This document shows positions 18,600-26,720 of a stretch of DNA of 64,000 nt, piece after piece. Each line of letters opens with the position of its first letter. Position 1 is the stretch's first letter. The DNA is taken from assembly GCA_013141435.1 (NCBI GenBank), contig JABFQZ010000019.1, positions 1-64,000 on the forward strand, in the 5' to 3' direction. A program made the position numbers and the translations under genes. The notes below the pieces were generated by a model, which made no database searches, had not been told where the DNA came from, and saw only the letters and a list, made by a program, of their open reading frames with translations. The stretch comes from Ferruginibacter sp. (GTDB lineage: Bacteria; Bacteroidota; Bacteroidia; Chitinophagales; Chitinophagaceae).

Positions 18600-18881
18600 T
18601 TAGGATAATAATAACATTTGAGCCCATTTTGTTTTACAATCTCCTTCGGTTATGTATTCTGCTAGCACAAGCCCTGCTCCTACCCAGCCTTCTAATAAAC
18701 TTGTGGGGTTTGAGGGTGCCATGTTTTCGCCGTCTATTTCTTTATCTATATAATTACAGGTTTCGTTTATCCAGTAATGATAAGCTTCGTAATATTTAAA
18801 ATTTAAAGTATCATCGTACATGGCTCTGTACATTTGTGCAAGGCCTGAGCTGCCGTGGCAAAAGTGCAAACTACTACACAT
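18600..18881 (-). pseudogene. C-terminal fragment of a lanthionine synthetase C-like protein
   Basis: 93 residues reading FCHGSSGLAQMYRAMYD (the LanC Cys-His-Gly zinc-ligand motif), then NMAPSNPTSLLEGWVGAGLV and a normal-looking C terminus LAEYITEGDCKTKWAQMLL. LanC-like proteins are about 400 residues with an alpha-toroid fold. The N-terminal three quarters, including the first zinc Cys, are missing. Sequence upstream (plus coordinates above 18882) is unrelated; on the opposite strand it reads KPDYALGKYKQELMSIF, possibly the tail of another lost gene. No lantibiotic precursor or dehydratase is nearby. I call this a decayed remnant. Confidence 0.72.
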
Positions 18882-18999
18882 GGTATCCTTTAAGCCAGAT
18901 TACGCATTAGGTAAGTACAAACAAGAATTAATGAGTATATTTTGCAATAAAACTATATACCCGTAACTTTAAGCACATTTTAAAAATCCCCCAACTAAA

Positions 19000-19767
19000 A
19001 TGCTTAAAGAAATAATAATATCTATACAATCGTTTGTGGCAGCGCATAGGTTTATAATAAAACACAAATTGTGGAAATGGATTTTAATACCTGGTCTTAT
19101 TTATTGCATTTTATTTATGGCTGGCACATATCTTTTTGGTAAAACCAGCTATCAGGCTACTGAGTTTATACTTTTAAAAACTGGGCTTAAAACATGGCTA
19201 GAATCTATGCATGAAAGTTGGCTAAACTGGTTGGTAATTGTAGGGCAGTTTTTTATAATAATTATATTATTTTTATTTTATTTTTCGCTTTTTAAATTTA
19301 TTTTTTTAATAATTGGCTCGCCAGTATTTGCTTACCTAAGCGAAAAAACCGAAAGTATCATTGAAGGCAAAGAATTTCCTTTTAGTTTTTCTCAATTTAT
19401 AAAAGATATTGTAAGAGGCATAAAAATAGCTTTGCGAAATTTATTGTGGCAAACAGTGTATTTACTTTCTATTTTAATTTTTTCTTTTATACCTATAGTA
19501 GGCTGGGTAGCTCCGCTTATTGCATTGCTTACAGAGTGCTATTATTTTGGTTTTTCGATGTTGGATTATAGTAGCGAAAGGCACAAGCTTACTACAACAC
19601 AAAGCATTACATTTATTGGAAAACACAAAGGGCTAGCTATAGGAAATGGTGTGGTATTTTATATAATGCATTTTATACCTGTGCTGGGCTGGATGCTTGC
19701 ACCATCGTACGCTGTAATAGCTGCTACACTTAGCTTACACAATGCTAGGGCTAGGCAAGTAGTGTAA
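19000..19767 (+). CDS. EI24 (CysZ-like) domain integral membrane protein
   Basis: 255 residues with hydrophobic segments at about 25-48, 80-112, 145-185 and 205-245. The long hydrophobic block FFIIIILFLFYFSLFKFIFLI and the conserved IGSPVFAYLSEKTESIIEG fit the EI24/CysZ family. CysZ is a sulfate channel in proteobacteria; in Bacteroidota the function of EI24 members is not settled. It is a single plus-strand gene between a LanC remnant and a toxin-antitoxin locus. The C terminus LSLHNARARQVV is typical of the family. Confidence 0.85.
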   Translation: MLKEIIISIQSFVAAHRFIIKHKLWKWILIPGLIYCILFMAGTYLFGKTSYQATEFILLKTGLKTWLESMHESWLNWLVIVGQFFIIIILFLFYFSLFKFIFLIIGSPVFAYLSEKTESIIEGKEFPFSFSQFIKDIVRGIKIALRNLLWQTVYLLSILIFSFIPIVGWVAPLIALLTECYYFGFSMLDYSSERHKLTTTQSITFIGKHKGLAIGNGVVFYIMHFIPVLGWMLAPSYAVIAATLSLHNARARQVV

Positions 19768-19830
19768 ATAAAATATTTTTTTAGCTTTGCTTTTATTAGC
19801 TTTGAAAAACATTACTAAACACTTATTGAT

Positions 19831-20079
19831 ATGGTAACTTTAAATCCTCAATACATACAAGATACTGCTGGCAAAAAATTAGTGATATTAGCTGAAAAAC
19901 AGTTTGATACAATAATGGAAGAGTTGGAAGAGCTAGAAGATATAAAACGCTATGATAAAGCTAAACAAAAAAAACAAACTTCTATAGATGCTGAAATTGC
20001 TTTTAATGAAATAGAAGAAAAAAGCATGTATAAAATTAGAATTGAAAAGGCAGTGGTAAAGACATTGGAAAAAAATTAG
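19831..20079 (+). CDS. RelB-like antitoxin, reading on into the toxin start
   Basis: 82 residues as read: MVTLNPQYIQDTAGKKLVIL, then EKQFDTIMEELEELEDIKRYDKAK, a helical acidic antitoxin of the kind paired with Bacteroidota RelE toxins. The frame does not stop where expected: it runs into MYKIRIEKAVVKTLEK, which is the N terminus of the toxin, and ends at TAG in the A-rich region. Adding one A to the run at about 20018-20023 would end the antitoxin with a stop overlapping the toxin ATG. So this reading is an antitoxin fused to a toxin fragment, produced by small indels or by sequencing error. Confidence 0.7.
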   Translation: MVTLNPQYIQDTAGKKLVILAEKQFDTIMEELEELEDIKRYDKAKQKKQTSIDAEIAFNEIEEKSMYKIRIEKAVVKTLEKN

Positions 20080-20278
20080 CGAACCCTACTATTCTAAAAT
20101 AAAATTAGCAATAATTAAACTAAGTAAAAATCCACGACCACAAGGTTATATACAACTTAGTGGAAGAAAAGGCTTTAGAATTAGAGTAGCGGATTATAGA
20201 ATAATTTATGATATAAAAGATGATATTCTTACAATAGAAATTATAGATTTGGGACATAGAAAAGATATTTACAATTAA
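20026..20278 (+). pseudogene. RelE/ParE-type toxin with a frameshift in an A7 run
   Basis: From ATG at 20026 the toxin reads MYKIRIEKAVVKTLEK. After 20075 the frame shifts by one and continues ISEPYYSKIKLAII, LSKNPRPQGYIQLSG, FRIRVADYRIIYDIKDD, ILTIEIIDLGHRKDIYN to TAA at 20278. This is a complete RelE family mRNA-interferase fold split by one extra base. The run at 20069-20075 has seven As; six would restore the frame. Either the toxin is dead, the base is an error, or slippage on A7 makes some full-length product. It lies directly downstream of its antitoxin. Confidence 0.75.
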
Positions 20279-20302
20279 AGCCAAACTACCCTTTACAACC
20301 CT

Positions 20303-21007
20303 ATGCCTACCATATACCTTATACCCTGCGTACTAGCCGAAGATGCTACCCAAACAATACCAACTTATGTTATAGATGCAGTAAAAAAATGCCAAGTAAT
20401 ATTTGCCGAAAATGAACGTACGGCTAGGCGCTTTTTGAAAGCAATGGATAAAACTATTGTAATAGATGATTACGAATGGTATGCCATACACAAAGCCGAA
20501 GCAGAGCAAATTTTACAATTAAAACAAAAAATAAAAGAAGATAAAAATATTGCTATTATAAGCGAAGCAGGCTGCCCTGGTATAGCTGACCCTGGGCAAA
20601 TTTTAATAGCAGAAGCGCAAAAATTAAATTGCACTATAAAACCACTGGTAGGCCCAAACTCTATACTACTGGCACTTATGGCAAGTGGTATGAATGGGCA
20701 ACAGTTTGAATTTGTAGGATACTTGCCAATAGATAATGGCGAAAGAATAAAACGAATAAAAGAACTAGAACTTGCGTCGCAAAAAAATAATAGCACCAAA
20801 ATATTTATAGAAACTCCTTATCGAAATAACCCAATGATGGAGGCTCTTACAAAAGCTTGTGCCGATAAAACCATGCTTTGTGTAGCTGCTAATATTACTG
20901 CCAACAACGAATTTATAAAAACACAACCTATTGCTAACTGGAAAAATAAAATGCCGGAGCTTCATAAGCAACCGGCAATATTTTTATTGTATGCTGGGCA
21001 ATTGTAA
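20303..21007 (+). CDS. SAM-dependent methylase, RsmI-like
   Basis: 234 residues of the tetrapyrrole-methylase fold used by 16S rRNA cytidine-1402 2'-O-methyltransferase. Visible elements are IYLIPCVLAEDA, FAENERTARRFLKA, AIISEAGCPGIADPGQIL (AdoMet loop), LVGPNSILLALMASGMNGQ, and FIETPYRNNPMMEAL. The usual RsmI N terminus GTLYLVPTPIGN is altered here to MPTIYLIPCVL. This is the shorter Bacteroidota paralogue type (about 235 residues), so the rRNA target is an inference. It starts 24 bp after the toxin stop. Confidence 0.88.
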   Translation: MPTIYLIPCVLAEDATQTIPTYVIDAVKKCQVIFAENERTARRFLKAMDKTIVIDDYEWYAIHKAEAEQILQLKQKIKEDKNIAIISEAGCPGIADPGQILIAEAQKLNCTIKPLVGPNSILLALMASGMNGQQFEFVGYLPIDNGERIKRIKELELASQKNNSTKIFIETPYRNNPMMEALTKACADKTMLCVAANITANNEFIKTQPIANWKNKMPELHKQPAIFLLYAGQL

Positions 21008-21015
21008 AACTAATT

Positions 21016-21453
21016 TTATTGCTGATCTAGTGTAGCGCCATCTACAATATATTCGCTATCGCCACGCCAAGGTAATGCTCCTTTTTTTTGTTCGTAATGC
21101 AATCTTACTTTTTTACCTTCCATGTTCATCATCATTTTTGCAATGCTATCGTTTGCTATAGAAAAGAAAAATTTTTCGGAAGCTAATGCTACACCACTTG
21201 ACGATGATACACTACTCAATACCAATTCGCCTTCGTAGGTTTTCATTAAATTACCTTTGTGCGAAAGTTTTTGTAGCATTCCAGATCTTGATCCATCACT
21301 ATATGTGTAATAATATTTCCACCAAAAAATGGCTCCGCCCAATATTAAACCTAATACAAGTGCCATAAAAATATATTTACCGCAGCCCCCACTTTTCTTT
21401 TTCACTTCTATTTGATTTGGTATTTCTTTTGTAATATCTTTAAAATCTGCCAT
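21016..21453 (-). CDS. Single-pass membrane protein, function unknown
   Basis: 145 residues. A basic N-terminal segment (VKKKSGGCGKY) precedes one transmembrane helix (about 26-46, IFMALVLGLILGGAIFWW). The remainder carries YYTYSDGSRSGMLQKLSHKGN, KTYEGELVLSS and a C-terminal RLHYEQKKGALPWRGDSEYIV. The YSDGxRxGxLxKxSxKGxxxKTYEGEL pattern is a recurrent conserved unknown in Bacteroidota, sometimes mislabelled as a dehydrogenase. No enzyme motif is visible. It converges with the RsmI-like gene, with only 8 bp between the stops. Confidence 0.8.
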   Translation of the reverse strand: MADFKDITKEIPNQIEVKKKSGGCGKYIFMALVLGLILGGAIFWWKYYYTYSDGSRSGMLQKLSHKGNLMKTYEGELVLSSVSSSSGVALASEKFFFSIANDSIAKMMMNMEGKKVRLHYEQKKGALPWRGDSEYIVDGATLDQQ

Positions 21454-21617
21454 TAGCTTTGTATTTTATTTATTGTAAAATATTCTTTTATAGTGCAAAT
21501 ATATGGTGTTCCGTTTTCTTAATAATAAATCGTAAGGTTTTATTTGCTTAAATACAAAGTGCTATTTTTGCTAGTAAGCAAAGTAAAAATACTTTTTTAT
21601 TTTACCAATAATTGAAT

Positions 21618-22001
21618 ATGATAGTATCAAATTTATACATAGCACTCACTCCAAAAAAAGGTAGAGGTGTATTTACAAATACATTCATAGCTGCCGAAAC
21701 TGTAATTGAAATTGCTCCTGTAATTATAATGCCTAATACTGATAGAGAAAACCTAGACAAAACATTGCTACACGATTATATTTTTGAATGGGGACATGCT
21801 AAAACCCATTGCTGTATGGCTCTTGGCATAGTACCAATATACAACCATAGCTACCAAAGTAATTGCGATTATTTAATGGATTACGAAAACCAAACAATAA
21901 TAATACAAGTTGTAAAAGATGTGCAAGCAGGGCAAGAGCTTACCATAAATTATAATGGTGATAGCAACGACTCTAGCAAAATTTGGTTTGAAGCAAATTA
22001 A
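21618..22001 (+). CDS. Small SET-domain protein
   Basis: About 127 residues from ATG 21618; the frame also extends to a TTG at 21612, which I reject. A compact SET fold is visible: KKGRGVFTNTFIAAETVIE at the start, then LGIVPIYNHSYQSNCDY (the NH[S/G] motif) and GQELTINYNGDS (the ELxxxY motif). Bacterial SET proteins methylate lysines in proteins, and substrates are mostly unknown. It lacks pre- and post-SET cysteine clusters. It stands alone, between divergent and unrelated genes. Confidence 0.85.
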   Translation: MIVSNLYIALTPKKGRGVFTNTFIAAETVIEIAPVIIMPNTDRENLDKTLLHDYIFEWGHAKTHCCMALGIVPIYNHSYQSNCDYLMDYENQTIIIQVVKDVQAGQELTINYNGDSNDSSKIWFEAN

Positions 22002-22241
22002 CAATGGCAATTATTTTTTTAGCCTTATAACTGCTTTTACAAAAGCCATAGGTTGATTATGTTAATGCTAGCATTTAATTGTACTTACCTAATATATTAT
22101 TATACAATGTACCAGCATTTTTTAATAATAAAATTGCTTTAATTTTAAATTAAAAAACTTTTAAAATTAAAGCTAAAAAACACATTCTTTGAAAAAATTA
22201 CACTTACTTTCGTACTCTGTTCAAAAAATAATTAATACAAG

Positions 22242-22877
22242 ATGGCTAAAATAAAAAAACCAAAACATATTGCTATAGCTGGCAATATTGGGGCTGGCAA
22301 AACTACACTCACACAAATGCTAAGCAAGCATTATAAATGGATTCCACAATTTGAGGATGTAGATCACAACCCATATTTAAACGATTTTTATGAAGATATG
22401 CCAAGGTGGAGTTTTAATTTACAAATATATTTTTTAAACAGTAGGCTCAATCAATTATTAGAAATACAAAGAGGTTCTGAAATTGTAATACAAGATAGAA
22501 CCATATATGAAGATGCTAATATTTTTGCACCAAACCTACACGATATGGGGCTAATGGGCAAAAGAGATTTTGAGAACTATTATAAGTTTTTTGAAACTTT
22601 AAAAACGATGGTACAACCGCCCGATTTATTAATTTACCTAAAAGCATCGGTGCCTACATTAGTATCTCAAATACAAAAAAGAGGAAGAGAGTATGAAGAA
22701 AACATACGATTAGATTATTTAAAAAAATTAAATGAATACTATAATAGTTGGATAGACGGTTACAAAGAAGGTAAGCTTTTAATTATAGATGCAGATACAA
22801 ATAAATTTGCTGAAAACGACGACCACCTAGGTCAAATTATTAGTGGTATAGATGCTCAATTGTTTGGTTTGTTTTAA
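22242..22877 (+). CDS. Deoxynucleoside kinase (deoxyadenosine/deoxyguanosine kinase type)
   Basis: 211 residues. P-loop GNIGAGKT at residues 14-21. PRWSFNLQIYFLNSRL (substrate pocket), QDRTIYEDANIFAPNLHDMG (the DR[S/T]IYED motif of dAK/dGK enzymes) and the lid arginines in IQKRGREYEENIRLDYL are all present. It phosphorylates deoxynucleosides for dNTP salvage in the cytosol. Sequence alone does not fix base preference. Confidence 0.93.
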   Translation: MAKIKKPKHIAIAGNIGAGKTTLTQMLSKHYKWIPQFEDVDHNPYLNDFYEDMPRWSFNLQIYFLNSRLNQLLEIQRGSEIVIQDRTIYEDANIFAPNLHDMGLMGKRDFENYYKFFETLKTMVQPPDLLIYLKASVPTLVSQIQKRGREYEENIRLDYLKKLNEYYNSWIDGYKEGKLLIIDADTNKFAENDDHLGQIISGIDAQLFGLF

Positions 22878-22958
22878 TATAGAGATATGAGATTTAATAC
22901 AAACAAATAATGTAAAAGTATTTTGTATAGAAAACCATCTCAATTCTCAATACTATTC

Positions 22959-23612
22959 TTAATCTAACAAATTATTTTTCATAGCATAAAAAACCAACCC
23001 TACTGAGTTTTTTACACCAAATCGTTCCATTAATCTATCTTTAATAGCCTCTACAGTTCTTGGGCTAATATACACTTTGGCGGCTATTTCCGAAGCTGTA
23101 AATTCCATTGCTACTAATGTAAGTACTTCTTTTTCTCTTTCGCTAAGTACTGCTTCGGTAGCCAAAGATGGATTAAATTTTTGTTTCGAATAATTTTTTC
23201 TAATAAGAATTCTGTTTACAAAAGCGCTTAAATAAAAGCCAGTACGCATTACATCATTTATAGCTTTATACACTTCAGAAGGTTCGGTGTTTTTTAATAA
23301 ATAACCTGCAGCACCACAATCCATCAAATGCCCAATAAATCTATCATCTTCGTACATTGTAAGTATAATAACTCTTATTTGTGGGTATAGTTTTGTAATT
23401 GCTTTGGTAGCATCAATACCATCTTTTACAGGCATTTTAAGATCGCATAAAATTATATCTGGTATATCTTCGGGTATTATTTTTAAAAGTTCTTCGCCAT
23501 TTTCTGCTTCAAAAATAAATTTTACATTGGTATATTGTCGCATAGATTGTATAATACCTTTGCGAAATATTTTATGATCATCGGCAATACCAATTCTTAT
23601 ATTATCCAACAT
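22959..23612 (-). CDS. NarL/LuxR-family response regulator
   Basis: 217 residues. A receiver domain (about 5-125) has acidic pocket Asp11-Asp12, phospho-acceptor Asp57 (IILCDLKMP), conserved Thr in VIILTMYED, and Lys in YLLKNTEP. A C-terminal LuxR helix-turn-helix (about 150-215) reads LSEREKEVLTLVAMEFTASE, then VYISPRTVEAIKDRLMERFG. It should bind DNA when phosphorylated. No histidine kinase lies next to it in this window. A TATCTTTG element (plus 23618-23625) sits so close to the ATG that the message may have almost no leader. Confidence 0.93.
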   Translation of the reverse strand: MLDNIRIGIADDHKIFRKGIIQSMRQYTNVKFIFEAENGEELLKIIPEDIPDIILCDLKMPVKDGIDATKAITKLYPQIRVIILTMYEDDRFIGHLMDCGAAGYLLKNTEPSEVYKAINDVMRTGFYLSAFVNRILIRKNYSKQKFNPSLATEAVLSEREKEVLTLVAMEFTASEIAAKVYISPRTVEAIKDRLMERFGVKNSVGLVFYAMKNNLLD

Positions 23613-23736
23613 GATTACAAAGATAAGTTTAATAAATAATTAATTTATGCAAAATAAAATTAAAAATCATATTGTGGTTTTTCAAAAAACAATACCCAGT
23701 AGCTAATAATACTACTATGTTTGCAAAAAAAATATA

Positions 23737-24033
23737 ATGATAGTAAAACTTTTAAAAACTCCACTTGGCAAATTTAGAATTATTGCATTTTTGGAGGGTT
23801 GCTCTTTCTTACTTTTTGGATTAACAATGCCCATAAAATACATTTTAAAAATACCACAACCCAACTATATTGTAGGCGCTATACATGGTTTTTTATTTAT
23901 ACTTTACATAGCTTTATTACTATTTGTATCATACATACATAAATGGAAATTACAAAAAATAGCATTTGCATTTTTAGCTTCTTTAATACCTTTTGGTACT
24001 TTTTATGCCGATAAAAAGTTGTTCACTAAATAG
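23737..24033 (+). CDS. DUF3817 membrane protein
   Basis: 98 residues with three hydrophobic segments (about 15-35, 47-68, 75-92). The start FRIIAFLEGCSFLLFGLTMPIKYIL and the AIHGFLFILYIALL segment fit DUF3817, a small integral membrane family of unknown function. TATGTTTG at 23716-23723 is a possible -7 element. It is followed 39 bp later by another small membrane protein. Confidence 0.82.
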   Translation: MIVKLLKTPLGKFRIIAFLEGCSFLLFGLTMPIKYILKIPQPNYIVGAIHGFLFILYIALLLFVSYIHKWKLQKIAFAFLASLIPFGTFYADKKLFTK

Positions 24034-24072
24034 GTTTTTTATCTCAACCTTTCAAAGAGAAATTTTAAAATA

Positions 24073-24465
24073 ATGAAAGACAAAAAAGTAAACGAACATA
24101 TATTTACCGCTCATAAAATTGAAAATGTACATATTGTTTTTTGGCTATTAAAAGATGTAAGTTGGTGTATGGTATGGAAACCATTGGGCATTTTAATGAT
24201 TATACCTACTTTGTTTTTTTCTATAAAAATTTGCGTTCAAAATAAACATAACATAACAGAGACTTGCCATAATATTGCTATTACATTTTGGATATGTGCT
24301 AACTCTTATTGGATGATTAGTGAATTTTTAGAATTTGATACGAAGCCATTGTATTACACTTTTACCTATAAAGATTTAGCATTAATACCATTTATGGCTG
24401 GCATTGCTATATTAGGCTGGTATTACATTTGGAGGTGGTATAATAATAAAAATAAATGCCATTAA
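24073..24465 (+). CDS. Hypothetical multi-pass membrane protein
   Basis: 130 residues with hydrophobic stretches at about 22-50, 66-85 and 105-122. Notable are FWLLKDVSWCMVWKPLGILM and ANSYWMISEFLEFD, rich in Trp and aromatic residues, and a short charged C-terminal tail WYNNKNKCH. I do not recognise the family with certainty. It follows the DUF3817 gene at 39 bp in the same direction, so the two may form an operon. Confidence 0.7.
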   Translation: MKDKKVNEHIFTAHKIENVHIVFWLLKDVSWCMVWKPLGILMIIPTLFFSIKICVQNKHNITETCHNIAITFWICANSYWMISEFLEFDTKPLYYTFTYKDLALIPFMAGIAILGWYYIWRWYNNKNKCH

Positions 24466-24525
24466 ATTGGCCGTACTTATTAAAACTGTAAAATACACTT
24501 ATAAAATAAATCTTTCTAACTTTAT

Positions 24526-24650
24526 GGGAATCTCTAAAAACACAAAGATAAATTTTACCTAAATAACACTAATAAAATTCAAAAAAAGGACACAAAGAAA
24601 TACTCCTCATAGTGTCCTTTTTGGTTTGCAAACTCAGTTTTTAAAATTTT
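24526..24650. repeat. Dispersed CTCTAAAAA...TTTGGTTT element, copy A (downstream of mdh)
   Basis: Starts GGGAATCTCTAAAAACACAA and continues to GGACACAAAGAAATACTCCT, CATAGTGTCC, TTTTTGGTTTGCAAACTCAG and TTTTTAAA. The internal GGACAC / GTGTCC arms pair. The order of words matches copy B at 25706-25805 on the other side of mdh and copy C at about 41017-41105. Confidence 0.7.
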
Positions 24651-24669
24651 GAAATCAGATCAATTGGTA

Positions 24670-25605
24670 TTATATACTTAAAGTACTCAAAACATTATTC
24701 ATACTACGTACAGCATCGGCACTTTTTGCAAATGCTGCTTGCTCTTTGTCGTTAAGTTTTATATCTACAATTTTTTCCCAACCATTTTTACCTATGATAA
24801 CAGGCACGCCAATACAAATATCTTTTTGACCATATTCGCCGTCTAAATACACACAGCATGGTATCATTTTTTTCTCATCTCTCACAATTGCTTCTACCAC
24901 TGCACAGCCAGCAGCACCAGGTGCATACCATGCACTTGTACCAAGTAAACCTGTAAGTGTAGCGCCACCTACCATGGTGTCGGCTGCTACTTTTTGCAAT
25001 TTGTCATCGTCTAAAAACTGAGATACTGGTGTGCCAGTATAGGTTGCCAAACGGGTAAGTGGTATCATAGTTGTATCTCCATGTCCACCAATAACCATTG
25101 CACCTAAATCGTTTGCACTGCACCCTATGGCCTGCGATAAATAGTAGCGAAAACGGGCACTATCCAATGCTCCGCCCATGCCAATAATTTTTTCTTTTGG
25201 CAAACCAGTTTCTTTCAATGCTAAATATGTCATGGTATCCATAGGATTACTTATAACCACAATGATACAATTTGGCGAATGCTCTAATATAATTTTGGCT
25301 ACGGTTTTTACTATACCTGCATTTATGCCAATAAGCTCTTCTCTGGTCATACCAGGCTTACGAGGGATGCCCGATGTAATAACAGCTACGGTGCTTCCAG
25401 CGGTTTTGCTATAGTCTCCAGTACTACCAATGATTTTTGTATCAAAGCCTTCTAACTGGGCTGTTTGCATAAGATCCATTGCTTTGCCTTCTGCAAATCC
25501 TTCTTTGATATCTACAATTACCAACTCATCGCATATTTGTTTGCGGGCAATATTATCGGCGCAAGATGCACCTACAGCACCTGCTCCTACTACGGTTACT
25601 TTCAT
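24670..25605 (-). CDS. mdh: Malate dehydrogenase (LDH-like type)
   Basis: 311 residues from the ATG at 25605. The frame extends to 25647, but a promoter-like element (25645-25675) overlaps that extension, and MKVTVVGAGAVGAS is the family start. The NAD-binding VGAGAVGAS, TSGIPRKPGMTREELIGINA (substrate loop with arginines), VISNPMDTMTYLALK and catalytic-His GGHGDTTMIPLTR are visible. It oxidises malate to oxaloacetate in the TCA cycle. It lies between two related dispersed repeats. Confidence 0.96.
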   Translation of the reverse strand: MKVTVVGAGAVGASCADNIARKQICDELVIVDIKEGFAEGKAMDLMQTAQLEGFDTKIIGSTGDYSKTAGSTVAVITSGIPRKPGMTREELIGINAGIVKTVAKIILEHSPNCIIVVISNPMDTMTYLALKETGLPKEKIIGMGGALDSARFRYYLSQAIGCSANDLGAMVIGGHGDTTMIPLTRLATYTGTPVSQFLDDDKLQKVAADTMVGGATLTGLLGTSAWYAPGAAGCAVVEAIVRDEKKMIPCCVYLDGEYGQKDICIGVPVIIGKNGWEKIVDIKLNDKEQAAFAKSADAVRSMNNVLSTLSI

Positions 25606-25644
25606 AGTTATATTTTTTATTTTATATAATATTATTTTACCGTA

Positions 25645-25675
25645 CAAAGATAAACGATAATGATTAGTTTGGCAA
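25645..25675 (-). promoter_or_regulatory. mdh promoter
   Basis: On the minus strand the -7 element TATCTTTG (plus 25645-25652) is preceded, at a 20-bp spacing, by TTG (plus CAA at 25673-25675). This fits the Bacteroidota sigma-A pattern and places the start of transcription near 25638, about 33 bp before the chosen ATG. Confidence 0.6.
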
Positions 25676-25705
25676 TAAGAAAGATTAATAAAAATATTAT
25701 AAAGG

Positions 25706-25805
25706 AACCTCTAAAAACACAAATACAAATTTTACCGCAAAGAGCACAAAAAAATACTCCTCATTGTAAACTTTGTGGTTTCCAAACTTAATTTTTAGAG
25801 ATGCC
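25706..25805. repeat. Dispersed CTCTAAAAA...TTTTTAGAG element, copy B (upstream of mdh)
   Basis: Starts CCTCTAAAAACACAAATACA, continues ACCGCAAAGAGCACAAAAAA, ATACTCCTCATTG, TTTGTGGTTTCCAAACTTAA, and ends TTTTTAGAGATGCCC. The outer ends CTCTAAAAA and TTTTTAGAG form terminal inverted repeats. Same orientation and word order as copy A. Confidence 0.7.
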
Positions 25806-26027
25806 CATAAGTATTTTACAGCTAAATGCTTTTGAAATTTGAAGATTTATGCATAGTGTATTTTTCTTTAATTGTGCAACCAAATTATTTACACAAAAAA
25901 CAAAATGAAAATTATCAAAACTATTCGATAAAATTTCATAAATAAAGTATTGAAATTAACTTTTATGGCATTTTTTTTGTATAATATATTACAACAAAGG
26001 CTAAACAAACTAGATAATATTTGCTTG
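25806..26027. other. Intergenic region, nothing further recognised
   Basis: AT-rich spacer between the mdh-upstream repeat and the end of the outer-membrane protein gene. No coding or RNA signature is seen. Confidence 0.4.
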
Positions 26028-26705
26028 CTAATTTAATTTATAAACCAATTTAAACCCTGCAGCAATAGTTGGAAAAGCCTCTTGTGTGTGTGTATCAATG
26101 ATAAATGTACCACCTCTTGGTATTGTAAATGTTGCCCCTGCGGGTGTATCTTTGTTAGAAAAGGATTTCTTTCTAACTCCTAAGCCTGCATAAAATTCTA
26201 TTTTCATTTTTTTGAAAATAAATCTTGGTATTTGTACACCAGTTTTTACAACCAATGCTTTTACTTTTTTTATTTCGTTAAAACCACCTAAGTATTGATA
26301 CAAAAATGTGCCGTTGTTGTCTCTAATATCTAAAGCCGTATAATTTTTTTTTGTATTTTTTAAAAACAAACCCTCTATTGCTAAAAACATTTTTGCTTTA
26401 TCGGTAGTTTTGTTTTTGTTGAAGTAATACCTTATTTCTGGTTTTATTTTATAACCAATTGGGTGCCCTAAATTTCTTCTCTCCTCAAAATCTATAGTTT
26501 TATACAATATTACACCTACATCTACTCCTAAGCTAAAATGCTGCGATAAAAAATACTCCCCTCCCAAAGTTATACCAGCATCTGGCTCTATAAAAGATAA
26601 TAAATTTGTACGTAAATAAAAATCGTTTTTTTTAATTTGAGCAATCAAATTGTTTGAATAAAAAAACACAATTACACTTACCAAAACTAATCTATAAAAT
26701 TTCAT
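26028..26705 (-). CDS. Outer-membrane beta-barrel-like protein, function unknown
   Basis: 225 residues with a signal peptide (about 1-22, ending LIA). The mature part alternates as beta strands: LRTNLLSFIEPDAGITLGGE, FSLGVDVGVILYKT, KIKPEIRYYF, and a C-terminal FPTIAAGFKLVYKLN that ends like an outer-membrane strand. It resembles DUF3575-type barrels, but I am not certain. It is the third gene in a tight minus-strand set with two LVIVD-repeat lipoproteins (15 bp from the nearer one), which suggests a shared surface role. Confidence 0.72.
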   Translation of the reverse strand: MKFYRLVLVSVIVFFYSNNLIAQIKKNDFYLRTNLLSFIEPDAGITLGGEYFLSQHFSLGVDVGVILYKTIDFEERRNLGHPIGYKIKPEIRYYFNKNKTTDKAKMFLAIEGLFLKNTKKNYTALDIRDNNGTFLYQYLGGFNEIKKVKALVVKTGVQIPRFIFKKMKIEFYAGLGVRKKSFSNKDTPAGATFTIPRGGTFIIDTHTQEAFPTIAAGFKLVYKLN

Positions 26706-26720
26706 AAATAAATATTGCTA

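Noticed and set aside
18880-18966. Small gene MVSFKPDYALGKYKQEL on the plus strand
   Set aside because: Only 28 residues with no upstream signals. It is kept only as a possible remnant in the LanC finding.
22959-23612. Two-component system with an adjacent kinase
   Set aside because: No histidine kinase motif occurs in the neighbouring frames; the regulator is an orphan here.
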